Positions 1-9,030 of a DNA stretch of 64,000 nucleotides are shown piece after piece. Numbering within the stretch: the stretch's first letter is position 1; every line of letters begins with the position of its first letter. The translations under genes were made by a program, and so were the position numbers. A model generated the notes under the pieces. The model did not search any database, was not told the origin of the DNA, and was given only the letters and a program-made list of their open reading frames with translations. Origin of the DNA: Hansschlegelia plantiphila (GTDB lineage Bacteria > Pseudomonadota > Alphaproteobacteria > Rhizobiales > Methylopilaceae); NCBI RefSeq assembly GCF_027922265.1, contig NZ_BSFI01000021.1:124001-188000 (forward strand). The letters run 5' to 3'.

Positions 1-440
1 TCGCCGCGGAGCTCCGCGAGCCGACGGCGGGTGGCCGGCGTCGCCTCTGCCGGCGGCGCGTCGAGCGCGAACCAGCGGCGTTCGGCGATCTCGCGGCCCG
101 CCGGCGGCTCCGATCCGATCGAGAATTGCTCGACCCGGAACAGCGCGACATGGTCGCGGCCGCCGAAGGCCGGATTGAAGTAGAGCCCGACGAGCTCCGG
201 CGCGCTCACAGCGACGACGCCGGTCTCCTCCCTCAGTTCGCGGACGCAGGCCTCGGCCGCCGTCTCGCCCGGCTCGACCCCGCCGCCCGGAAAGTGCCAC
301 CCCGGCGTGTACCCGTGGCGCACGAACAGCGCCCTGCCGTCCTCGATCAGCAGCGCCCTCGCGCCCAGCGTCATCGACCGTCTCAGCCGGCCCCAGCGCG
401 AGGCGCCGAGCCGCACCAGGCGGGTTTTCAACGTCGCCAT
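1..440 (-). CDS. NUDIX hydrolase (C-terminus cut by window edge)
   Basis: The reverse strand reads an ATG at 440 and stays open to base 1, giving about 146 residues of a NUDIX-fold protein. The NUDIX box is visible about one third in: GGGVEPGE, then REL and REETG, matching GX5EX7REUXEEXGU. This family hydrolyses nucleoside diphosphates linked to another moiety using Mg2+ bound by the REETG glutamates. The residues before the box (LFVRHGY, GWHFPGG) are typical of ADP-ribose or NDP-type members. The substrate cannot be read from the sequence. The stop codon lies outside the window. No neighbour on the same strand is visible here. Confidence 0.85.
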   Translation of the reverse strand, partial: MATLKTRLVRLGASRWGRLRRSMTLGARALLIEDGRALFVRHGYTPGWHFPGGGVEPGETAAEACVRELREETGVVAVSAPELVGLYFNPAFGGRDHVALFRVEQFSIGSEPPAGREIAERRWFALDAPPAEATPATRRRLAELRG

Positions 441-608
441 CGCTCCCCCCTCCCCCTTTTCCGACCGCCGTGGTACTGAAGCCCGCGCGAAAACGCATGC
501 CCGTCCCGCTGAAGCCTTGGCTGGCGTCGCGGCGCGTGATTCGCCAAATGAGTGTACGCGGAGCGCGAGCGCCCTTGGGGGCGTGGCTTCGCAACGACGA
601 GGACCATC
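441..608. other. Intergenic region upstream of NUDIX gene and small ORF
   Basis: This non-coding stretch lies between the NUDIX start (minus strand) and a small plus-strand ORF at 609. Together with 735-875 it forms a gap of over 400 bases without a large gene. It should hold the promoter of the NUDIX gene and, if the small ORF is real, a promoter for it. I see no strong operator or known riboswitch. A pyrimidine-rich tract lies at 444-460. Confidence 0.4.
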
Positions 609-734
609 ATGTTCTGGCTTTTTTCGCTCCGTTCGGGCGCGCTTTCGCGTCTGGCGGCCAATCCCTTCCTCAGCGCGCTGCGCGCCCCGAGCGGGGCTGC
701 GGTGGCTGCGCTCGCGACCTTTTCGAGGACCTGA
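609..734 (+). CDS. Possible small protein (41 aa), unknown
   Basis: A short ORF starts at ATG 609, preceded by GAGGA at about 598-602, which fits a ribosome binding site. It encodes a 41-residue product starting MFWLFSLRSG, with hydrophobic and Ala-rich stretches. A strong hairpin with a T-run follows 40 bases downstream, so this segment looks like an independent transcription unit. An in-frame earlier ATG at 552 exists but lacks a good ribosome binding site. I do not recognise the product. It could instead be a small non-coding RNA ending at the same terminator. Confidence 0.35.
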   Translation: MFWLFSLRSGALSRLAANPFLSALRAPSGAAVAALATFSRT

Positions 735-771
735 CGGCGCTTCTCGCGCGCTGAACTGACGGATTGACCGA

Positions 772-803
772 ACGCCGGCCGCGGAGACGCGGGCCGGCGT
801 TTT
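772..803 (+). terminator. Rho-independent terminator
   Basis: ACGCCGGCC (772-780) pairs perfectly with GGCCGGCGT (792-800) around an 11-base loop, followed by TTT and a T-rich run. It ends whatever is transcribed from the 609-734 segment. Confidence 0.75.
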
Positions 804-875
804 CGTTTCCGCAGGCCGCCGCGAGCACGACGATCGCTGTCGCGCCGCCCGACCGGCGTCGCTATAACGGCGGCC

Positions 876-1757
876 GTGACAGTCATAGCCCACCTCTCGG
901 ATCCGCATCTCGGACCCCTGCCGCGCTTCACGCCGTTCGATCTGATGTCGAAGCGCGGGCTGGGCGCGATCAACTATTTTCGCCGCCGGCGGCGCTGGCA
1001 CGACATGGCCGTGCTCGACCGGCTGGTGGCGGACGTGCTCGACGAGGCGCCCGACGCGGTCGCGGTCACCGGCGACCTCACCAATCTCGGGCTCGAGGCG
1101 GAATTCCTGCCCGCCGCGGTGTTCCTCGGCAAGTTCGGCCCGGCGGATAAGGTCGCCGCGATCCCCGGCAATCACGACGCCTATGTCCGCACCGTCGCGA
1201 CCGCACCGGCCCGGGTGTGGGGCGCGCATATGTCGAGCGACGACGGCCGGATCGGCTTCCCCTTCGTGCGCCGTCACGGCCAGGTCGCGCTGATCGGCCT
1301 GTCGTCGGCGGTCCCGACATGGCCGCTGGCCGCGACCGGCGAGGTCGGAGCCGCGCAGCGCGACGCGCTCGGACCGCTGCTCGAAAGCCTGAAGGCGGAA
1401 GGGCTGTTCCGCATCGTGCTGGTCCATCACCCCGTGGCGGAAGACGGCACGCCGTGGATGCGGCGCCTGCGCGACGCGGCCGAGCTCCGCGAGATCATCG
1501 CGCGCGAGGGCGCGGAGCTCGTGCTGCATGGCCACAACCACGAGCCGGCGCGCGCCGAGATCGCGGGTCCCGAGCGCCCCGTGCCGGTGATCGCGGTGCC
1601 CTCCTGCTCGACCGGCGTCCTCAGCCACGAGCCGCTCGCGGCGTACAATCTTTATTCGGTGGGCGGCCAGCCGGGCGCCTGGGCCTGCGAGGTGGTGACG
1701 CGCGGCTTCACCCGTGACGGCTCGATCGCCGAAACCGACCGCTACGCGCTGTATTGA
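876..1757 (+). CDS. Calcineurin-like metallophosphoesterase
   Basis: A 293-residue protein with all the metallophosphoesterase motifs in order: HLSDPHLG near the N-terminus (Asp9, His11), GDLTNLG at about 67-73, GNHDAY at about 98, and GHNHEP near residue 222. These residues bind a dinuclear metal centre that hydrolyses phosphomonoesters or phosphodiesters. The size and motif spacing resemble the CpdA/Icc group (3',5'-cAMP phosphodiesterases), but many relatives have other or unknown substrates. There is no signal peptide, so it is probably cytoplasmic. It converges with the next gene on the opposite strand, 25 bases away, and looks monocistronic. Confidence 0.9.
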   Translation: MTVIAHLSDPHLGPLPRFTPFDLMSKRGLGAINYFRRRRRWHDMAVLDRLVADVLDEAPDAVAVTGDLTNLGLEAEFLPAAVFLGKFGPADKVAAIPGNHDAYVRTVATAPARVWGAHMSSDDGRIGFPFVRRHGQVALIGLSSAVPTWPLAATGEVGAAQRDALGPLLESLKAEGLFRIVLVHHPVAEDGTPWMRRLRDAAELREIIAREGAELVLHGHNHEPARAEIAGPERPVPVIAVPSCSTGVLSHEPLAAYNLYSVGGQPGAWACEVVTRGFTRDGSIAETDRYALY

Positions 1758-1782
1758 GGCCTGCAGACGCGCCGCGCTCGCG

Positions 1783-2460
1783 TCATCCGACGCCCGGCAG
1801 CAGGCCCTTCGCCGCGGCGCGCATCAGCGCGAACACCATGACGGCCCCCACCCCGCCGCCAACGCCGAACGCAAGCAGCACCGCCAGAAGCCGCGCCCAG
1901 CCGGGATAACGCCGCGCGGCGGCCGGCGGCGGCGCGGCCGTCTCCACGTCGTCCGTCGCCATGTCCGCCCGTGCTGCTGCTCGTCTGGCGACGATGGAGG
2001 ACTGCGGCTCGCCGCCGCTATGGTCCTCGTCCGCCAGCAGCCGCTCGCGCTCCACCAGCCGGTGGGCGACATAGGCCGTCACCGCATCGACGATCGGCTG
2101 CACCTGTTCGCTCTCCGCGAGCAGGCTGCGGCCGTTCCGCCCGTCGCGCAGGAAGCGGTAGAGCCGGCGGTCGTGGCCCATTTCGATGAAGGCCACCATG
2201 TCGATGAACAGCCGCGGCCGCTCGCCCGCCGTGACGCCGACGTCGAACATGTCGACGTCCGGCGGCGTCTCGGCGAACACCGGCGCCAGCGCATCGCGCA
2301 AGATCTCGAGACGGGCGAGCTCCGCCTGACGCAGGTCGATCACCACGTCCGCGCGCTCCGCCGCCTCGAGACGCGCGCGCCGCAGCGCCTCGCGTAGCGA
2401 AGGTCCGCGGGACCGGGGATCGGGACCGGGCGGCGCGCCCGCGCTTTCGTCATCTCGCAT
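1783..2460 (-). CDS. Unknown protein with C-terminal membrane anchor
   Basis: A 225-residue protein with no domain I can name. It has a charged N-terminal helix region (about 20-60), a central part with FIDMVAFIEMG and RRLYRFLRDGRNG, a low-complexity Ala/Pro segment near 165-180, and one hydrophobic helix near the C-terminus (about 188-215, rich in Gly/Ala/Val). That fits a tail-anchored or single-pass inner-membrane protein with its bulk in the cytoplasm. It lies 50 bases downstream of the pyruvate carboxylase gene's end, beyond which it is transcribed away from pyc on the same strand, so read-through from pyc is possible. Function unknown. Confidence 0.75.
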   Translation of the reverse strand: MRDDESAGAPPGPDPRSRGPSLREALRRARLEAAERADVVIDLRQAELARLEILRDALAPVFAETPPDVDMFDVGVTAGERPRLFIDMVAFIEMGHDRRLYRFLRDGRNGRSLLAESEQVQPIVDAVTAYVAHRLVERERLLADEDHSGGEPQSSIVARRAAARADMATDDVETAAPPPAAARRYPGWARLLAVLLAFGVGGGVGAVMVFALMRAAAKGLLPGVG

Positions 2461-2510
2461 GCGTCCGAGACTAACCGCTCGGCGTGCGTGGCGGGAGGGG
2501 TTTCAACTCG

Positions 2511-5500
2511 CTATTCCGCGATCACGAGGAGCAGATCCTTGGCGTCGACAGGCGTGCCGGGCGTCACGAGCACCTCCTTGACCACGCCGGCGCGCTCGGC
2601 GTGCAGCGCGGTCTCCATCTTCATCGCCTCGATCGAGCAGATCACGTCGCCCTGCTGGACCGCCTGGCCCTCCTTGACGGAGACCGTGGAGATCACGCCG
2701 GGCATGGGAGCCGCGACATGGGTCGGGTCGCCCTCCGTCGCCTTGCGGCGCGCCTCACGGATGTTGGCGGCCGAGCGGTTCGGCACCTTGATGACGCGCG
2801 GCTGGCCGTTCAGCTCGAAGAACACCTTGACCTGGCCCTCCTCGTCGGTCTCGCCGACGCCGACGCAGCGGATCACCAGCGTCTTGCCGCGCTCGATCTC
2901 GACGGCGGTCTCCTCGCCTGCGGGCAGCCCGTAGAAGAAGATCGGCGTCGGCAGCGTCGAGACCGGCCCGTACTTCTTCTCCGCGATCGCGAACTCGGTG
3001 AAGACCTTAGGATACATCAGGTACGAGGCGAGCTCGGTGTCGGAGAGCTCGCGGTCGATCTTGGCGGCGGCCTCCTTGCGGATCTCCGCGAAATCCGCCG
3101 GCGGCATCAGCGAGCCCGCGCGCTCGGTCAACGGCTGCTCGCCCTTCAGGACCTTGCTGCGGATCCTGTCGGGGAAGCCGCCCGGCGGCTGGCTGAGCTC
3201 GCCCTTCATCAGCTGGATGACGCTCTCGGGAAACGAGACGTCGACCTTCGGGTCCTCGACCTCGGCGCGGGTCAGGCCGGCGGAGACCATGACGAGAGCC
3301 ATGTCGCCCACGACCTTGGAGGTCGGGGTCACCTTCACGATGTCGCCGAACATGTCGTTGACGTCGCGATAGGTCTTTGCGACCTCGTTCCAGCGGGACT
3401 CCAGGCCCATGGAGCGCGCCTGCTCCTTGAGGTTGGTGAACTGGCCGCCAGGCATTTCGTGCAGGTACACTTCCGACGCCGGCGACAGCAGGTTGCTCTC
3501 GAACGCGGCGTATTGCGCGCGCGCCGCCTCCCAGTAGAGGGAGATCTCGCGGATCGCGTCCATGTCGAGCCCGGTGTCGCGCGGCGTGCCCTTCAGCGCG
3601 GCGACGACCGAGCCGAGGCAGGGCTGCGAAGTCATGCCGGACAGCGCATCCATGGCGACGTCGACCGCGTCGACGCCAGCCTCGACGGCGGCCAGCAGCG
3701 TCGCGCCGGCGATGCCCGAGGTGTCATGGGTGTGTAGATGCAGGGGCAACCCCACCTCCTCGCGCAGCGCCTTGATCAGGACGCTGGCCGCAGCAGGCTT
3801 GAGCAGCCCCGCCATGTCCTTCAGGCACAGCACATGCGCGCCCGCGGCCTCGAGCTCCCTGGCGAGCGTCACGTAGTATTTGAGGTTGTACTTGTCGCGC
3901 GCCGGATCGAGCAGGTCGCCGGTGTAGCAGATCGCCGCCTCGCAGATCTTGCCGGTCTCGTTCACCGCGTCGATCGTGACGCGCATGTTCTCGATCCAGT
4001 TGAGGCAGTCGAACACCCGGAAGATGTCCATGCCTTCCTTCGCCGCCTGATGGACGAAGGCCGAGACGACGTTGTCGGGATAGTTGGCGTAGCCGACCCC
4101 GTTCGAGCCGCGCACCAGGCACTGCAGCAGCAGGTTCGGCGCGCCCTCGCGGATCTTCGCCAGCCGCTCCCAGGGGTCTTCGGTGAGAAAGCGCATCGCG
4201 ACGTCGAAGGTCGCGCCGCCCCAGCACTCCAGGCTGAGCAGATCCGGCAGCCCGCTTGCATATGACGGGGCGGCCGCCGCGATGTCGAAGGTGCGCACAC
4301 GGGTCGCAAGCAGCGACTGGTGCGCGTCGCGCATCGTCGTGTCGGTCACCAGCACGCGGCTTTCGGCCCGCATCCATTCGCCGAACTTCTTCGGGCCGAG
4401 CTGCTCCAGCAACTGGCGCGTGCCAACGGCCCGGGCGGCCCCCTCTTCCGAGGAGGCCGGCGCACGCTTGGCGAAAGCCGGCGGCGCCGGCTTCGACGAG
4501 CCCGGCTTTGGCTTCACCCGGTCCTTCACCTCCGGATGGCCGTTGACGGTGACGTCCGCGATGTAGGTCAGCAGCCGCGTCGCGCGGTCCTGACGCTTTT
4601 CGAAGGCGAACAGTTCCTTGGTGTCGTCGATGAAGCGGGTGGTCGTCTCGCCCTTCAGGAAGATCGGGTGGTCGACGACGTTCTCGAGGAAGGCGAGGTT
4701 GGTCGCGACGCCGCGGATGCGGTATTCGCGCAGCGCCCGGCTCATGCGCAGGCACGCCTCCTCCGGCGTCGGCGCCCAGGCCGTGACCTTCTCAAGCAGC
4801 GGATCGTAGTAGCGGGTGATCACGGCGCCGGAATAGGCCGTGCCACCGTCCACGCGAATGCCGAAGCCCATGGCCCCGCGATAGGCGGAGATGCGGCCGT
4901 AGTCCGGGATGAAGTTGTCTTCGGGGTTCTCGGTCGTGATGCGGCACTGCAGGGCGTGCCCGTTCAGCCGCATGTCGCCTTGCGCCGGCACATGGCTTTC
5001 GGGCGTGCCGATCGCCGCGCCCTCGATCACGTGGATCTGCGCCTTCACGATGTCGACGCCGGTGACGACCTCGGTCACCGTGTGCTCGACCTGGATGCGC
5101 GGATTGACCTCGATGAAGTAGAAGGCGCCCGTGTCGGCGTCCATCAGGTATTCGACCGTGCCGGCGCCGAGATAATCGGTGGCGCGCGCGATCTTCAGCG
5201 CGCTCTCGCAGATCTCCTTGCGGCGGTCCTCGTCGAGATAGGGCGCAGGCGCGCGCTCCACCACCTTCTGGTGGCGGCGCTGCACGGAGCAGTCGCGCTC
5301 GAACAGATGCACGACGTTGCCGTGCCGGTCGCCAAGCACCTGAACTTCGATGTGGCGGGCGCGCTCGACGAGCTTCTCGAGATAGACGTCGTCCTTGCCG
5401 AAGGCGGACTTCGCCTCGCGCTTGGCGTTAATGACCTCCTGCGGCAGCTTGGCCATGTCGCGGATCACGCGCATACCGCGCCCGCCGCCGCCCCACGAGG

Positions 5501-6008
5501 CCTTCAGCATCACCGGCAGGCCGATCTCTTGGGCGGCCTTCCGCACGGCGTCCGGATCGTCCGGCAGCGGCTCGGTCGCGGGCATGACCGGCACGCCGCA
5601 GCTGATCGCGAGGTTGCGCGCCGCGACCTTGTTGCCGAGCTTGCGCATCGTGTCCGGGCTCGGCCCGATGAACAGGATGTTCGCCTCCGCACAGGCGTCG
5701 GCGAATTCCGGGCTTTCGGAGAGGAAGCCGTAGCCCGGATGGATGGCGTCGACCCCGGCCTCGGTCGCGACGCGGATCACCTCGGGGATCGAAAGGTAGG
5801 CCTCGAGCGGGCCCATGCCCTTGCCGACCTGATAGGCCTCGTCCGCCTTGAAGCGGTGGAGCGAAAGCTTGTCCTCTTCCGCATAGATCGCGACCGTGCG
5901 GATGCCGAGCTCCGCCGCCGCCCGGAACACGCGGATCGCGATCTCGGACCGATTCGCGACGAGGAGCTTGGTGATCTTGCGAGGCTCGACGGAGGGTTTC
6001 GCGTTCAT
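2511..6008 (-). CDS. pyc: Pyruvate carboxylase
   Basis: A 1165-residue single-chain pyruvate carboxylase, the usual length. It converts pyruvate, bicarbonate and ATP to oxaloacetate, feeding the TCA cycle. Order of domains: biotin carboxylase (about 12-470; LLVANRSEIAIR at the start, ATP-grasp with SWGGGGRGMR, and IEVNPRIQVEHTVTE), carboxyltransferase (about 550-820; TDTTMRDAHQSLLATR, LHLHTHDTSG), conserved linker domain, and a C-terminal biotinyl domain with EAMKME, the biotin-bearing Lys being residue 1130. The start ATG at 6008 places the family N-terminus about 12 residues in. It is flanked by 215 bases upstream, room for its own promoter. Confidence 0.98.
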   Translation of the reverse strand: MNAKPSVEPRKITKLLVANRSEIAIRVFRAAAELGIRTVAIYAEEDKLSLHRFKADEAYQVGKGMGPLEAYLSIPEVIRVATEAGVDAIHPGYGFLSESPEFADACAEANILFIGPSPDTMRKLGNKVAARNLAISCGVPVMPATEPLPDDPDAVRKAAQEIGLPVMLKASWGGGGRGMRVIRDMAKLPQEVINAKREAKSAFGKDDVYLEKLVERARHIEVQVLGDRHGNVVHLFERDCSVQRRHQKVVERAPAPYLDEDRRKEICESALKIARATDYLGAGTVEYLMDADTGAFYFIEVNPRIQVEHTVTEVVTGVDIVKAQIHVIEGAAIGTPESHVPAQGDMRLNGHALQCRITTENPEDNFIPDYGRISAYRGAMGFGIRVDGGTAYSGAVITRYYDPLLEKVTAWAPTPEEACLRMSRALREYRIRGVATNLAFLENVVDHPIFLKGETTTRFIDDTKELFAFEKRQDRATRLLTYIADVTVNGHPEVKDRVKPKPGSSKPAPPAFAKRAPASSEEGAARAVGTRQLLEQLGPKKFGEWMRAESRVLVTDTTMRDAHQSLLATRVRTFDIAAAAPSYASGLPDLLSLECWGGATFDVAMRFLTEDPWERLAKIREGAPNLLLQCLVRGSNGVGYANYPDNVVSAFVHQAAKEGMDIFRVFDCLNWIENMRVTIDAVNETGKICEAAICYTGDLLDPARDKYNLKYYVTLARELEAAGAHVLCLKDMAGLLKPAAASVLIKALREEVGLPLHLHTHDTSGIAGATLLAAVEAGVDAVDVAMDALSGMTSQPCLGSVVAALKGTPRDTGLDMDAIREISLYWEAARAQYAAFESNLLSPASEVYLHEMPGGQFTNLKEQARSMGLESRWNEVAKTYRDVNDMFGDIVKVTPTSKVVGDMALVMVSAGLTRAEVEDPKVDVSFPESVIQLMKGELSQPPGGFPDRIRSKVLKGEQPLTERAGSLMPPADFAEIRKEAAAKIDRELSDTELASYLMYPKVFTEFAIAEKKYGPVSTLPTPIFFYGLPAGEETAVEIERGKTLVIRCVGVGETDEEGQVKVFFELNGQPRVIKVPNRSAANIREARRKATEGDPTHVAAPMPGVISTVSVKEGQAVQQGDVICSIEAMKMETALHAERAGVVKEVLVTPGTPVDAKDLLLVIAE

Positions 6009-6223
6009 CGCGTTGGACAGGCTCCGGAAATGACGACTGGAGCGGCCGATGGCGGGAGACCCGCCAGACGCCGCGACGACGCCCCCGCCGTCAGGGCGGA
6101 CGTTAAACGAAAGTTGCCCGCGGGCGATGGGCGAAATCGCGTCACGCTGGAAAAACTGGCCGATCCGGCAAGCGCCCGCGGCGCTCCGGGCTCGAGCCGG
6201 GACAACCGCGCGGCGCTATCGCT

Positions 6224-7465
6224 TTAGGAGGCCGCAGCGGCCGACATCCCGCGCAGGGGCGAAGGCTCGGGATCGCGCGCTCTCGGATCGGCGCGGGTCT
6301 GCTTCGGAGCGGGCGGTCCGCCGCGGCCGACCTTGCCGAGCGCGTCCATGACCTGGGCGAGGCCCGCCAGCACGCCGACCATCGCGAGCGAATAGATCAC
6401 CTGCACGGAAATCGCATGATTGAACCAGTCGAACAGGCCGTGCGTGAACGCCGCGAACACGCTGGAGATCACGAACATCGGCAGGCTCCGCCGCCCTATC
6501 AGCACCAGCCAGCGGCCGAAGAACGTCAGGTCGAGACGCGACTCCCGCTTCACGAACACGGTGGCGATATGCGCCATCGCCAGGAAATGCACGAGCCGGA
6601 TCGGCGAGGCGAAGGACTTGTCGGCGATGTCGGTGAGGATCGAGAGCGGACGCCACTCGACGAAGCCCGCCGTCGCCCAGGGCGCGGCGGCGACAAAGCC
6701 GACGATGACGATGGTGATCGACAAAGCGAGGGTGGCCGGCGCGGCCATCACCCGCCGCAGCCAGGGCTCATCGCGGATGAGGAATGTGACGAATCCGGCG
6801 AGGAACACGGCCTGCCAGCACAGCGGATTGAATGTCCAGTGCCGGGTGTCGGGATAGGAGGACAGCGTCGCACCGGTCGCCCAGGCGAAGCACCAGACAA
6901 CGATCGCGAAGCCGATATAGGGCGCGATACGGTCCCGGAAGGCGGTGAACAGCACGCCGATCATCAGAGTGAGCAGGATGTAGAGCGGCAGGATGTCGAG
7001 CAGCGGCGGCAGATAGGCGAGCGTCGCCAGTTTCGGCAGCATCGTCTCGGTGGAGAGCAGGAACGGCCGGATGAACAGGTCGCGCTCCACGACGCTGGAG
7101 CCGGCCCATTCCCGGTAGAACACCGCGAACGCCGCGATCACCACGAATGCGGTGATGTGATGGAGATAGAGCGTGAACGCCCGGCCGACGCAGTAAGGGA
7201 TCGCCATGCGCGGGCGGGCCGAAAACTTGGCGGCGAACATGCTCGCCATCGCGAACCCGGAGAGGAACACGAATAGCTCGGCGGAATCCGAGAGGCCGAC
7301 ATATTTCGTCGTCAGCCAGCTCATGACGCTGTTGTCGGAGTGGTTCCAGAAGATGAAGACGATGGCGAGCCCGCGCCAGAAATCGATGCGCCAGTCGCGC
7401 GCGGACGGCCCCGGCGCCGCGCTCGGGACCGCGACCGTCCCGTCTTCAGGACCCGCCTTAGCCAT
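6224..7465 (-). CDS. OpgC-type membrane acyltransferase
   Basis: A 413-residue polytopic membrane protein. The N-terminal motif RIDFWRGLAIVFIFWNHSDN, then FVFLSGFAMA, is characteristic of the OpgC family (PF10129), membrane proteins that succinylate osmoregulated periplasmic glucans. About ten hydrophobic segments follow one another through the chain, with a short cytoplasmic Pro/Arg-rich tail. The opgG/opgH synthesis genes are not in this window, so substrate is inferred only from the family; some OpgC-family members are acyltransferases of unknown substrate. It stands alone, with more than 100 bases on each side. Confidence 0.85.
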   Translation of the reverse strand: MAKAGPEDGTVAVPSAAPGPSARDWRIDFWRGLAIVFIFWNHSDNSVMSWLTTKYVGLSDSAELFVFLSGFAMASMFAAKFSARPRMAIPYCVGRAFTLYLHHITAFVVIAAFAVFYREWAGSSVVERDLFIRPFLLSTETMLPKLATLAYLPPLLDILPLYILLTLMIGVLFTAFRDRIAPYIGFAIVVWCFAWATGATLSSYPDTRHWTFNPLCWQAVFLAGFVTFLIRDEPWLRRVMAAPATLALSITIVIVGFVAAAPWATAGFVEWRPLSILTDIADKSFASPIRLVHFLAMAHIATVFVKRESRLDLTFFGRWLVLIGRRSLPMFVISSVFAAFTHGLFDWFNHAISVQVIYSLAMVGVLAGLAQVMDALGKVGRGGPPAPKQTRADPRARDPEPSPLRGMSAAAAS

Positions 7466-7587
7466 TCAATCTTCCCCGCCAGAAATGCGCCGGGCAGGCG
7501 CGCGGATCCGCACGATCCGCACGACGCCGGCTAACGCGCGGAACAGGACCAAGGTTGCGTCGCGGCGCCGTTATCCGCAACACGCAA

Positions 7588-9030
7588 TCATGCCGCCAGC
7601 GACAGCGGCGGCGCAACGTCCTCGAGCGATTTGCCCTCGGCGTCGATCCCGAAAAGCAGGGCCGCGACGCCTGCGACGATCATCAGCGCCGCCGCGCCTG
7701 CATAGCCCCAGAAGATCGGCCACGGCTCTCCGCTCCCGATCAGCAGCCCGAACAGATAGGGCGCGACGACGCCCCCGATCGCGGTTCCGAGCGCATAGAA
7801 CGCCGCGATCGCGAGCGCCCGCATCTCGAGCGGGAAAACCTCGCTCGCGGTGAGATACGCCGCGCTCGCCGCGGCGGAAGCGAAGAAGAAGATCACGCAC
7901 CAGGCGGTCGTCTTCGTCAGCGCCGTGAGCGCGCCGATCGCGAACAGCCAGCCGGTCACGAACAGCAGGAGGCCGGCGACGCCGTAGGACATGAAGATCA
8001 TCCTGCGTCGACCGACGGTGTCGAAGAACGGTCCCAGCACGATCGGCCCGACGACGTTCCCGATCGCGAACGGAACCAGATAGAGCCCGACATGGTCCGG
8101 CGCGACGGCGTAGAACTTCGTCAGCACGAGCCCGTAGGTGAAGAAGATCGCGTTGTAGAGGAACGCCTGCGCCACCATCAGCAGCAGCACCAGCGCGGAG
8201 CGCCCGCGATACCGGCCGAACATGGTGGAGAAGATCAGCCCGAAGCCGAAGGTCTTCTGCGGGTGGATCCGGATCCTTCCCTCAGCGCGCGGCAGGGCCC
8301 CGCCGGCCCGCGCCTCGATCGTCCGCTCGATCTCGGCGACGACCGCCTCGCCCTCCTCGACCCGGTCGTGGCAGGCGAGCCAGCGGGGGCTTTCCGGCAC
8401 GAACCTGCGGGTCAGCAGGATCAGCAGCCCGAGCGCCGCCCCGATCCCGAAGCCGAGACGCCAGCCGAGGTCGACCGCGAAGAGCGTGGGGTCGAGCAGG
8501 GCGACGGTCGCGAGCGAGCCTAGCGCCGCGCCCGCCCAGAAGCTGCCGTTGACGATCAGCGCCACGCGGCCGCGAAGCCGCGCCGGGATGAGCTCGTCGA
8601 TCGCGGAGTTCACGGCTGCATATTCGCCGCCGATGCCGACGCCGGTGAGCAGGCGGAAGGCGGCGAGGCTCCAGAAGTCCCAGGCGAAAGCGGAAAACAG
8701 CACGCCCGCGACGTAGAGGCCGAGCGTGACGAAGAAGATAATCTTGCGGCCGTAACGATCTGTTAACCAGCCGAAAATCAGCGCGCCCATCACCGCGCCG
8801 ACGAGATAGGCGGAGGCGAGGCCGCCGATGTCGGCTTCGGTCAGCGCGAGCGCTCTGGGGTCCTGCAGCCGCGGCCCGAGGGCGCCGACGATGGTGACCT
8901 CCAGCCCATCCAGCACCCAGGTCACCCCAAGCGCGAACACAACGAGCACATGGAAGCGCGACCACGGCAGCCGGTCCATCCGCGCGGGGATGTTGATCTC
9001 GACGGAGCTTGCCGCCGCCGGAGACGCCAT
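7588..9030 (-). CDS. MFS transporter (sugar porter-like)
   Basis: A 480-residue major facilitator superfamily transporter. Start ATG at 9030 is chosen because the ATG shares one base with the galE stop (TGATG), a translational coupling arrangement; upstream in-frame codons run inside galE. The protein has about 12 membrane helices, a loop 2-3 motif A (GWLTDRYGRK, about 88-97), PESPRW in the central loop as in sugar porters, and VGRRRMIF between helices 8 and 9. WVLDGLEV in helix 1 resembles organic acid and sugar porters with an acidic residue there. Substrate unknown. Coupling to galE hints at, but does not prove, a sugar substrate. Confidence 0.9.
   Translation of the reverse strand: MASPAAASSVEINIPARMDRLPWSRFHVLVVFALGVTWVLDGLEVTIVGALGPRLQDPRALALTEADIGGLASAYLVGAVMGALIFGWLTDRYGRKIIFFVTLGLYVAGVLFSAFAWDFWSLAAFRLLTGVGIGGEYAAVNSAIDELIPARLRGRVALIVNGSFWAGAALGSLATVALLDPTLFAVDLGWRLGFGIGAALGLLILLTRRFVPESPRWLACHDRVEEGEAVVAEIERTIEARAGGALPRAEGRIRIHPQKTFGFGLIFSTMFGRYRGRSALVLLLMVAQAFLYNAIFFTYGLVLTKFYAVAPDHVGLYLVPFAIGNVVGPIVLGPFFDTVGRRRMIFMSYGVAGLLLFVTGWLFAIGALTALTKTTAWCVIFFFASAAASAAYLTASEVFPLEMRALAIAAFYALGTAIGGVVAPYLFGLLIGSGEPWPIFWGYAGAAALMIVAGVAALLFGIDAEGKSLEDVAPPLSLAA

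Noticed and set aside
4320..6227. 635-codon plus-strand frame within pyc
   Set aside because: Antisense to pyruvate carboxylase, His/Asp/Arg-rich shadow without domain.
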